From: Calditrichota bacterium
GTDB taxonomy: Bacteria; Electryoneota; RPQS01
Assembly (NCBI GenBank): GCA_020057985.1
Contig: JAGVEU010000368.1
Coordinates: 1 to 6,870 of the forward strand
Length of the DNA: 6,870 nt
Direction of reading: 5' to 3'
In this document: positions 1 through 6,870 of the stretch, piece after piece
Position numbering within the stretch: the first letter of the stretch is position 1
Layout: each line of letters opens with the position of its first letter
Translations under genes and position numbers: made by a program
The notes under the pieces: generated by a model
Databases searched by the model: none
What the model was told of the DNA's origin: nothing
What the model saw: the letters and a program-made list of their open reading frames with translations, nothing else

Positions 1-43
1 ATAGCAAGATCCAAGGATCCGGGAACGAAATCTGTCTAGCCAT
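1..43 (-). CDS. rodA: RodA, N-terminal fragment (runs off the window)
   Basis: Only the first 14 codons are present, starting at an ATG whose A is the last base of the PBP2 stop codon (TGATG, one-base overlap). The translation is MARQISFPDPWILL. A short polar start followed by a D-x-W-x-L-L type entry into a first membrane helix is what RodA/FtsW (SEDS) proteins show. RodA is the membrane glycosyltransferase that polymerises lipid II into glycan strands in partnership with PBP2. The call rests mainly on position: rodA directly follows the PBP2 gene in many mre clusters. No Shine-Dalgarno site is visible, so translation is probably coupled to the upstream gene. The fragment is too short to exclude another membrane protein. 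Confidence 0.72.
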   Translation of the reverse strand, partial: MARQISFPDPWILL

Positions 44-1845
44 CAGTTTTTCAGTTGGGCGATTTCCGAAGTCACGCTCAAGCCCTTCTCGGCTATCACA
101 TATCGCTTCATGATCTGAGCAGCGATTGGAGCCGCCGCCGATGAGCCATGCATTCCAAACTCCACCAGCACGCATGTGGCAATCATGGGATCATCCACCG
201 GCGCAAACCCGATGAACCAGGCATGGTCATCGCCGTGCGCGTTTTGGGCGGTTCCGGTTTTTCCGCCGATGGGGATCAGCTCATCGCGCTGAGCACGCGC
301 GGTGCCGCGGTCCCCCCACACCACACGCCGCATTCCCTCGCGAGCCATTGTGATGAATTCCTGCGAAGCTTGAATCGCTTGCGGTGGATCGTGCAGGACG
401 GTTGTCAGACTATCGGTCTGCGGATCGAAAATCGCTTTGACAAGATAGGGCTTTCGCCAGTACTTCCCATCGGCAACCGCTGCCATATATGCGCATTGCT
501 GAAGTGGAGTAAACAACACTTCACCCTGACCAATGGAGATAGAAGGAATGAAGCCTCTTGTCCACCCGGTGGGGCCATAGCGGCGATTGTAATAGTCGGT
601 GGAAGGTAGATTACCATCAGCTTCGGAGGTCTGATCAACACCGGTCGCTTTACCAAAGTGAAAGCGATCAAAGGCGCGGAAGACGCCGTCCACTCCGATT
701 CTCATGCCGACGGTGTAGAAAAAGACATCACAACTCTGCTCGACGGCATCGAGACAGCCGACTCGCCCATGCCCGCCTTTCTTCCAGCACTTGAAAGTGC
801 GATTACCGACCGTATAATGACCGGGGCAACTCACGGTAAACTGGGGAGTGATTGATCCACTTTCCAGAGCTTCAATGAGCATCGCCGCTTTCACGGTTGA
901 GCCGGGCGGATACATGGTTTGCACGGCGCGATTCAGCATCGGTTTGTCGGGATCATCGAGGAGCATTTTCCAATCACTGGAATTCAGCGTACCGGCAAAG
1001 ATCTCCGGATCGTAGGTTGGAGCGGAGGCCATGCACAATACGCCGCCCGTGCGGATATCTATTGCAACGGCTGCACCGATCTTATCAACCATCAAGGACT
1101 CGGCAAAGACTTGCAGATCGAGGTCGAGCGTCAACCACAGTTCTTTTCCGGGAATGGGATCTACATGTCCCAGATCCTGTTCCTGAGTAATTTCCTGGCC
1201 GTAAACATTGACAACAGCGTAGCGATAACCGGGTTGACCGCGTAATTCCTCGTCGTAGATTCTCTCGAGTCCACGCTTACCAACCAAGTCCCCCGCTTGC
1301 CTTCCGGGAAAGCGATCCATTTCCGCTTTGGAGATTTCGCTTACATATCCGAGCGCGTGGGCTGCCACACCGCTTTCATAGTAGCGTTTCGGTTCGATTT
1401 CGAGAAAGGCGCCCGGAATCTGATTTCGCAATTCCTCATAGGCGGAGAGTTCGGAGAAAGACAAATCACGACGAATGCGACGAGGGAGAAACGTCCTGCG
1501 AACAGGACTGATGATCTCGCTCTTCAGCCAGTTCTCGGGCATGGCAAAGACACTATTCAGGAGCGACATTCCCCGGTCGTCTTTCCAAAGCTCTACCGGC
1601 ACTCCGTAGCATGTGTAGGTTGCGCGATTAGTCAGAATCAGCTTACCGTGGTGATCGCGCATCACTCCACGCGGAGGCGCGATCTCCACAAGACGGAACC
1701 GATTGTTGTCCGACTTCTCACGGAACTCCGAGCCGTGCATGATCTGAAGATCGAACAGACGAACGATCAGCACACTGAAGAACAGAGCGCCGACCGAAAC
1801 AAATACAATTGGTCGGAGGCTCTCCCTTGAAATTTTGGTCATCAT
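43..1845 (-). CDS. mrdA: Penicillin-binding protein 2 (elongasome DD-transpeptidase)
   Basis: Class B penicillin-binding protein that cross-links peptidoglycan during side-wall growth, anchored in the inner membrane with its catalytic domain in the periplasm. Numbering from the ATG at 1845 (600 residues, normal for PBP2), a single membrane helix lies at about 10-36. The dimerisation/pedestal region follows (APPRGVMRD near 57-65, GKRGLERIYD near 189-198). The transpeptidase domain carries SxxK as STVK at 316-319 (nucleophile Ser316), SCD at 371-373 and KTG at 529-531. The cysteine pair around CPGHYTV and FKCWKKGGHG is familiar from PBP2 proteins. The frame stays open to a GTG at 1881, but that would overlap mreD by 40 bases. 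The tandem ATGs at 1845 and 1842 overlap the mreD stop and put the helix at the usual place. Which of the two is used is unresolved. rodA follows with a one-base overlap. Confidence 0.95.
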   Translation of the reverse strand: MMTKISRESLRPIVFVSVGALFFSVLIVRLFDLQIMHGSEFREKSDNNRFRLVEIAPPRGVMRDHHGKLILTNRATYTCYGVPVELWKDDRGMSLLNSVFAMPENWLKSEIISPVRRTFLPRRIRRDLSFSELSAYEELRNQIPGAFLEIEPKRYYESGVAAHALGYVSEISKAEMDRFPGRQAGDLVGKRGLERIYDEELRGQPGYRYAVVNVYGQEITQEQDLGHVDPIPGKELWLTLDLDLQVFAESLMVDKIGAAVAIDIRTGGVLCMASAPTYDPEIFAGTLNSSDWKMLLDDPDKPMLNRAVQTMYPPGSTVKAAMLIEALESGSITPQFTVSCPGHYTVGNRTFKCWKKGGHGRVGCLDAVEQSCDVFFYTVGMRIGVDGVFRAFDRFHFGKATGVDQTSEADGNLPSTDYYNRRYGPTGWTRGFIPSISIGQGEVLFTPLQQCAYMAAVADGKYWRKPYLVKAIFDPQTDSLTTVLHDPPQAIQASQEFITMAREGMRRVVWGDRGTARAQRDELIPIGGKTGTAQNAHGDDHAWFIGFAPVDDPMIATCVLVEFGMHGSSAAAPIAAQIMKRYVIAEKGLSVTSEIAQLKN

Positions 1846-2318
1846 GCGGACTTCATCCGATGCAGCGGAGACAGAAACCACAACAGACCGAAGCCCGTCG
1901 TGTACAGCGCGGCCGGCACACCGTTACGGATGAAGACCGGCAGGAACTCAATCTCCATCCCTCGCGACAAGATAAAGTGGGTGACTGCTTCAACCCCGAG
2001 TGCGCAGAGAACAACATAGATTCCCCAGGGCCAAATCAATCGGAATGGCCCCCCATTCCAGAGTTTGCCACAGGTGAATCCGGCTACTGTGTAGGAGAAC
2101 ATGGTGAGGCCGGTTGGAATTCCGCTAAAAATATCCAACGCCAGACCGATGCTCGCACTGAAAAGCGTACCTTCGATAGGGCCTCGCAGCAAGCCGACAT
2201 AGACAATGAACGGCAATGTGAGGGAAGGTCGGATTCCGGCAATAGAAATCAGGCTCCCAAGACCACCGTCAAGCAGAAGAAGCAACAGGCCTATGCCGAT
2301 CAGAATGGGATAGCTCAT
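1842..2318 (-). CDS. mreD: Rod shape-determining protein MreD
   Basis: Small polytopic inner-membrane protein of the elongasome, a partner of MreC. The 158 residues are almost entirely hydrophobic, with about five membrane segments (near 4-18, 32-45, 50-66, 70-84 and 97-116, with a last one near 131-150). The pattern PSLTLPFIVYVGLLRG followed by a Gly-rich helix ending in LALDIFSG (about 31-66) is the typical MreD core, in which an Asp closes the third helix. The ATG overlaps the mreC stop by four bases (ATGA), and the gene ends in a stop overlapping the ATGATG of mrdA. No good Shine-Dalgarno site precedes it, so translation is probably coupled to mreC. MreD sequences diverge strongly, so the call rests on topology, motif and position together. 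Confidence 0.9.
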   Translation of the reverse strand: MSYPILIGIGLLLLLLDGGLGSLISIAGIRPSLTLPFIVYVGLLRGPIEGTLFSASIGLALDIFSGIPTGLTMFSYTVAGFTCGKLWNGGPFRLIWPWGIYVVLCALGVEAVTHFILSRGMEIEFLPVFIRNGVPAALYTTGFGLLWFLSPLHRMKSA

Positions 2319-3139
2319 GGCATAGTGCGAGAACCAAATGACCCGTCACGTGGCTCAGTGGCAGTGACGAAGAAGACGTCTTCAATAGCCTGAAAATCCA
2401 CAAAGGGACTAACCAAATAGTCCTTGCCAAGCGAATTATTTCCAAGCCGAGTGGCAGAGACCACACCAACACGAATTCCTTTTGGAAAGACAGCTCCGGC
2501 TCCCGTCGTGAGCACCAAGTCGCCGATTCGCGCATCCGCTCCGGTGGGAAGTCCGATGATCTTCCATTCTCCGGTTGCCTGCCAGCGCAAGATTCCCATT
2601 TGGCGCGAGCGTTCGATCATCACTGAGACTCCGTAAGTGTTTCCCACAAGTGTCTGAACTACGGAGCTGTGATCTCCTGTTTCAATCACTTTGCCTACAA
2701 GACCTTGCGGTGTCAATACGACGGCATTCACTACCACCCCGTCAGACAGTCCGGCGTTGATTCGAATCTGCCCACCGATGTGCGCTCCGGAATAGGCGAT
2801 TACTTCTGCCGCCTTCAGCAACATGGGAAAGCGTTCTTTGAAATCGAGCATGGAGCGCAAGCGCTCATTTTCGAATGCAGCGTCTCGCAACTCATCATTC
2901 TCGCGCGTCAGATTCATGGCGTAATTGCGCAAGGTTTCGTTCTCTCGCCAGAGATCTATGCCCTGCCTAACATATTTTGTCGGAGTCGCAAGATAGGCAA
3001 GCAGATCGCCGACTTCACCCTTGAAAACAGAAACGGCAGCATTATTGCCCATGAAGAGAAGGGCGATGGATACGGCAACCGTGATGAGAAAAATGACCCA
3101 GTCGGTGGCTGGCGTGAGCAAGCGAGGTGAAATCCTCAT
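2315..3139 (-). CDS. mreC: Rod shape-determining protein MreC
   Basis: Bitopic elongasome protein that links the cytoplasmic MreB filament to PBP2 in the periplasm and is thought to activate PBP2. The 274 residues follow the family layout. A short basic N-terminus is followed by one membrane helix at about 13-30, then a heptad-rich coiled coil at about 62-100 (ENETLRNYAMNLTRENDELR and on). Two beta-barrel-like domains follow at about 105-262. Family motifs are visible: GLSDGVVVN then GLVGKVIETG (130-155), and GDLVLTTGAGAVFPKGIRVG (206-225). The last dozen residues are polar and look disordered. The ATG lies 10 bp after the mreB stop with no clear Shine-Dalgarno match. The stop overlaps the mreD start. 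Confidence 0.94.
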   Translation of the reverse strand: MRISPRLLTPATDWVIFLITVAVSIALLFMGNNAAVSVFKGEVGDLLAYLATPTKYVRQGIDLWRENETLRNYAMNLTRENDELRDAAFENERLRSMLDFKERFPMLLKAAEVIAYSGAHIGGQIRINAGLSDGVVVNAVVLTPQGLVGKVIETGDHSSVVQTLVGNTYGVSVMIERSRQMGILRWQATGEWKIIGLPTGADARIGDLVLTTGAGAVFPKGIRVGVVSATRLGNNSLGKDYLVSPFVDFQAIEDVFFVTATEPRDGSFGSRTMP

Positions 3140-3149
3140 TGGGGTCGAA

Positions 3150-4257
<1,108 letters not shown>

Positions 4258-4266
4258 GTAATGCCT

Positions 4267-4605
4267 CTACCCTTCGTCGGATAGAAATATGTTGTCGTCC
4301 GATTTAGGAGGCTCGATTCCGCGCTTGCGCTCCTCTTGCCAGAGGTACTCGAGAATCAAGGGCTGCTCTTCCGCATCCACTCGCACATAGACGGAGTAGA
4401 TGCCGCCCCATTGGCAGACGAGCTTTTTGTTTCGTACCGCAATAATCGCATCCTCCATCGAAGGCAGCTTGCGAGTCATGCGACCGACGAGCGAGTAGAT
4501 TGCTCCGCTGACATCGCGCTTGACGATGTAGTCCTTGCCAAGATAGCGAACGCGAGAAGCTGTTCTCACGTAGAGAGGTGAATCGAGATTTACTGGCCAG
4601 CCCAT
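4267..4605 (-). CDS. Uncharacterised 112-residue protein between purH and mreB
   Basis: I do not recognise a family. The protein has no signal peptide, no membrane helix and only one cysteine (Cys64), so it is probably a small cytoplasmic protein. The first 45 residues are basic and alternate polar and hydrophobic residues (VRYLGKDYIVKR at 18-30), which suggests beta strands. A possible helix SMEDAIIAVRNKK (49-61) and further strands (LVCQWGGIYSVYVRVD, 62-77) follow. A charged segment WQEERKRG (89-96) leads to an acidic, probably disordered tail (DDNIFLSDEG). The ATG is fixed: an in-frame TAG lies eight codons upstream with no alternative start between. It begins 14 bp after the purH stop without a Shine-Dalgarno site. 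The start, the sensible composition and the tight spacing support a real gene. Its placement suggests co-transcription with purH; a link to cell shape is only inference. Confidence 0.75.
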   Translation of the reverse strand: MGWPVNLDSPLYVRTASRVRYLGKDYIVKRDVSGAIYSLVGRMTRKLPSMEDAIIAVRNKKLVCQWGGIYSVYVRVDAEEQPLILEYLWQEERKRGIEPPKSDDNIFLSDEG

Positions 4606-4619
4606 GTTTCGTTTGTTAG

Positions 4620-6158
4620 TTAGTGTCTAAAGTGTCTTCTACCGGTAAAGACCATCGCCATATTGTACTCGTTCGCGGCGGCCATGACTTCCTCGTCGCG
4701 CACGGAACCACCCGGCTGAATCATTGCTGTTGCCCCCGCTTTGGCGGCGATATCCAAGCCGTCCCGGAAGGGAAAAAATGCATCGGAGGCGCAAACACTC
4801 CCGCTGAGTGAAAGTTTGGCTGCCACCGCTTTGCGAACAGCAAGATCCGCACTGTCCACCCGGGACATCTGACCGGCGCCGATGCCAAGTGTGTGTCTCG
4901 AGTCGGCGAAGACAATCGCATTGCTGCGGACATGTTTGCAGACCTTCCAAGCCAATTTGAGAGCGTCAAGTTCGGCAGAAGTCGGCGAGCGTTTTGTAAC
5001 TACCTGCAATTGATCCAACTCAGGCAAACCCAGATCCGTGTCTTGCATTAAATAACCGCCCCACACCGCTCGCAGCTCACGGGAAGCGACAAGACCTTGC
5101 AGTTCACTCCAATCAAAGGTCAAGAGTCGAAGCATTTTCTTTTTTGCGAATATCTCGAGAGCTTGCGGAGTGAAGGACGGAGCAAGGATTATTTCGAGGA
5201 ACATCTCACTGAGAATCTCTGCCGTTTGCCGATCCATCTCACGATTCAAGGCAACGATTCCTCCGAAGGCTGACACTCGATCCGTTTCGAGGGCGAGCGC
5301 AAGAGCTTCTGAAACGGAATCCGAAACACCCACACCGCACGGGGTGACGTGTTTGACGATAACGGCGGCGGGTTGTTCGAACTCACGAAGCAGTTTAAGC
5401 GCTCCGTCGGCATCCAGCATATTATTGTATGACAACTGCTTGCCCGAGAGTTTTTCCGCCGCAACAAGACCTGCCGGATCAGTACCGGATTTCATGTAGA
5501 TAGATGCAGACTGATGCGGATTCTCACCGTAGCGCAACTCGCGAATCTGGCTCAGAGTCAGAGTTTGAAAACTGCCCTTGTTTAACCACGATGCGATGGC
5601 GCTGTCATAGGTCACCAGTCTCGCAAAGGCACGAGCCGCACACTGTTTTCCAAATTCTTCGGTAACTTTCCCCTCATGCTCGTCAAGCAGCGCCGCAAAC
5701 TCCTCATACTGGGCAGGGTCGGTTAACACGACAACATGAATGCCGTTCTTTGCGGCAGCACGCACCATTGAAGGCCCACCGACATCAATCGCCTCGATAA
5801 TGTCTTCATCTGGCTTACCAGAGGCGAGAGTTTTCTCGAAAGGATAGAAATTCACGACGAGTAGATCAATCGGCTGCAATCCGAGTCTCTGCATGTCCGC
5901 CAGATCACCGGCATTGTCGCGGCGGGCAAGCAGGCCGCCGTGGATACGCGGATGAAGGGTCTTGATTCGACCTTCCATGGCTTCGGGATGCCCTGTCCAA
6001 TCTTCGACCGGTGTGACCGGAAAACCGGCCTCCTGAATGGCTTTGGCAGTGCCGCCGGAGGCGATGAGTTGGATGTTGCGCCGAATTAGAGTGCGGGCAA
6101 GATCCAGGAGTTTCGTTTTGTCGGATACGCTCAGGAGCGCGCGACGGATTTCAATCAT
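4620..6158 (-). CDS. purH: Bifunctional AICAR transformylase / IMP cyclohydrolase
   Basis: Catalyses the last two steps of purine synthesis in the cytoplasm: formylation of AICAR with 10-formyltetrahydrofolate, then ring closure to IMP. The 512 residues match the bacterial family. The N-terminal MGS-like cyclohydrolase domain (about 1-145) shows [10 protein letters not shown] (32-41), [15 protein letters not shown] (66-80), NFYPF (103-107) and [14 protein letters not shown] (125-138). The transformylase domain shows LRYGENPHQ (208-216), the catalytic Lys269-His270 in [20 protein letters not shown] (296-306), [12 protein letters not shown] (407-418) and [12 protein letters not shown] (458-469). 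The C-terminal FTGRRHFRH (504-512) is standard. The Asn usual after KHx in bacterial enzymes is Thr here. The ATG overlaps the purN stop by four bases, pointing to coupled translation. Confidence 0.98.
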   Translation of the reverse strand: MIEIRRALLSVSDKTKLLDLARTLIRRNIQLIASGGTAKAIQEAGFPVTPVEDWTGHPEAMEGRIKTLHPRIHGGLLARRDNAGDLADMQRLGLQPIDLLVVNFYPFEKTLASGKPDEDIIEAIDVGGPSMVRAAAKNGIHVVVLTDPAQYEEFAALLDEHEGKVTEEFGKQCAARAFARLVTYDSAIASWLNKGSFQTLTLSQIRELRYGENPHQSASIYMKSGTDPAGLVAAEKLSGKQLSYNNMLDADGALKLLREFEQPAAVIVKHVTPCGVGVSDSVSEALALALETDRVSAFGGIVALNREMDRQTAEILSEMFLEIILAPSFTPQALEIFAKKKMLRLLTFDWSELQGLVASRELRAVWGGYLMQDTDLGLPELDQLQVVTKRSPTSAELDALKLAWKVCKHVRSNAIVFADSRHTLGIGAGQMSRVDSADLAVRKAVAAKLSLSGSVCASDAFFPFRDGLDIAAKAGATAMIQPGGSVRDEEVMAAANEYNMAMVFTGRRHFRH

Positions 6159-6793
6159 GCGTGGTTCCCAGGGAGAATTCTTACGCGTCTGCCTTCAACC
6201 TGAATGCGATTCTGCGCGAAGAGTCTGATCGCATCCATATAGATTTGATACTCGATTTCATGAACTCGATGCTCAAGTGTTTCCGGCGTGTCATCTACCA
6301 TAACAAAGACGGCACGCTGAAGAACAATCGGGCCATGATCATATTCCTCGTCCACAAGATGCACGGTTACTCCCGTGACGCGGACTCCGGACTCGAGCAC
6401 CGCTTCGTGGACATGCCTGCCAAACATTCCCTTGCCGCCGAATGCTGGCAAAAGCGCCGGATGGATGTTCAGCATCCGATTGTGAAACTTTTGGACGATG
6501 GCGGACGGTACGCGCTTCATGTAGCCGGCGAGGCAGACAAAATTCACGTTGTGCTGTTCAAGCACATCAATTATCGCATCAGAGAACGCATCGCCCGATG
6601 CAAACTCCGAGCGCTGAACGAGCAGTGAGGGAATATCGAGCCGCTTGGCTCGATCAAGCGCCGGAGCGTCAGGATTCGATGACAGCAGCAGGACAGAACT
6701 GGCATTCAGATCAGACTCACGAAGTTGCTCGCTGATGTACTCGAAGAGCGTTCCATTGCCGCTGACAAGAAAGGCAATTCGCAGGGGTATCAC
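6155..6793 (-). CDS. purN: Phosphoribosylglycinamide formyltransferase (GART)
   Basis: Transfers the formyl group of 10-formyltetrahydrofolate to GAR to give FGAR, the third step of purine synthesis, in the cytoplasm. The 212 residues match the family. Visible motifs are the N-terminal nucleotide loop FLVSGNGTLFEYI (8-20), LAGYMKRV (88-95), NIHPALLPAFGGKGMFG (109-125) and VTVHLVDEEYDHGPIVLQ (142-159). The catalytic triad Asn109, His111 and Asp152 is intact. The loop reads GNGTL where GNGSN or GNGTN is usual. The start is GTG at 6793, chosen because AGGAG lies five bases upstream and the protein then begins at the first beta strand. That GTG overlaps the stop of the preceding frame by four bases, and the gene overlaps purH by four. 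The two purine enzymes therefore look co-translated. Confidence 0.97.
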   Translation of the reverse strand: MIPLRIAFLVSGNGTLFEYISEQLRESDLNASSVLLLSSNPDAPALDRAKRLDIPSLLVQRSEFASGDAFSDAIIDVLEQHNVNFVCLAGYMKRVPSAIVQKFHNRMLNIHPALLPAFGGKGMFGRHVHEAVLESGVRVTGVTVHLVDEEYDHGPIVLQRAVFVMVDDTPETLEHRVHEIEYQIYMDAIRLFAQNRIQVEGRRVRILPGNHA

Positions 6794-6870
6794 GGCAACT
6801 CCTGCGTCACTACCGCCTCATTCAAGCTCAGGCTAAACGTCGCAGTATCAAATGTTACATCCGCACCTAC
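6790..6870 (-). CDS. C-terminal end of an unidentified protein (enters from the right edge)
   Basis: One minus-strand frame is open from the window edge to a TGA at 6792-6790; the other two frames have stops close to the edge. It gives 26 residues beginning VGADVTFDTATF and ending VVTQELP. The stop overlaps the purN GTG by four bases (GTGA), the same kind of junction as purN/purH and mreC/mreD, which supports a real gene of the same operon. Alternating hydrophobic and polar residues suggest a beta strand. I cannot name the family from this piece; the composition does not look like the end of PurM, a common neighbour of purN. Confidence 0.6.
   Translation of the reverse strand, partial: VGADVTFDTATFSLSLNEAVVTQELP
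6799..6803 (-). promoter_or_regulatory. Ribosome binding site of purN
   Basis: AGGAG on the minus strand, five bases before the GTG at 6793. It supports the non-ATG start and lies within the coding end of the upstream gene, as expected for a gene inside an operon. Confidence 0.75.

Noticed and set aside
1297..1830. 177-codon plus-strand frame opposite the PBP2 N-terminal region
   Set aside because: Shadow of a conserved gene, without any recognisable motif.
1809..2393. 194-codon open frame on the plus strand across mreD and part of mreC
   Set aside because: It lies wholly antisense to mreD, mreC and mrdA, all well supported. Its translation is low-complexity and rich in Arg, Gln and Glu, as expected from reading the reverse of hydrophobic membrane codons.
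6017..6028. CCGG-AAAA-CCGG inverted repeat
   Set aside because: Only four base pairs, inside the purH coding region, and without a U-run. It is likely a by-product of codons.
6161..6628. 155-codon plus-strand frame opposite purN
   Set aside because: Antisense to a clear GART with intact motifs. No recognisable domain, and no promoter or ribosome site stands out.

Overview
The window is a dense single-strand bacterial gene block: every supported gene lies on the minus strand, so the biological reading order is from the right edge to the left. GC content looks slightly above 50% by eye. In transcription order it holds the last codons of an unidentified gene, purN and purH (purine nucleotide synthesis), an unrecognised 112-residue gene, and the cell-elongation cluster mreB, mreC, mreD, mrdA (PBP2) and the first codons of rodA. 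The order purH, mreB, mreC, mreD, PBP2, RodA is one I associate from memory with the Bacteroidetes/Chlorobi/Fibrobacteres (FCB) side of the bacterial tree. A rod-shaped, peptidoglycan-making bacterium of that kind is the best guess, probably uncultured. This rests on gene order, not on a phylogeny.

Right part (4620-6870): an incoming reading frame ends with a stop that overlaps the GTG start of purN. purN in turn overlaps purH by four bases. PurN transfers a formyl group to GAR, and PurH carries out the last two steps to IMP. All key catalytic residues I could check are present.

Middle (4173-4605): a 112-codon gene of unknown function sits 14 bp after purH. It is followed by the only sizeable intergenic gap of the window (94 bp). 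That gap contains a plausible sigma-70-type promoter, a short tandem repeat with a GC stem-loop, and a good Shine-Dalgarno site for mreB.

Left part (1-4172): mreB, mreC, mreD, mrdA and rodA are packed with 10 bp or overlapping junctions (ATGA, tandem ATG, TGATG). Their products form the elongasome. MreB is the actin-like filament under the membrane, MreC and MreD are membrane and periplasmic partners, PBP2 is the transpeptidase, and RodA is the glycosyltransferase that polymerises glycan strands.

I found no mobile element, CRISPR array, RNA gene or defence system. The window is mainly a conserved housekeeping region. The least explained element is the small gene between purH and mreB, together with the mreB leader beside it.
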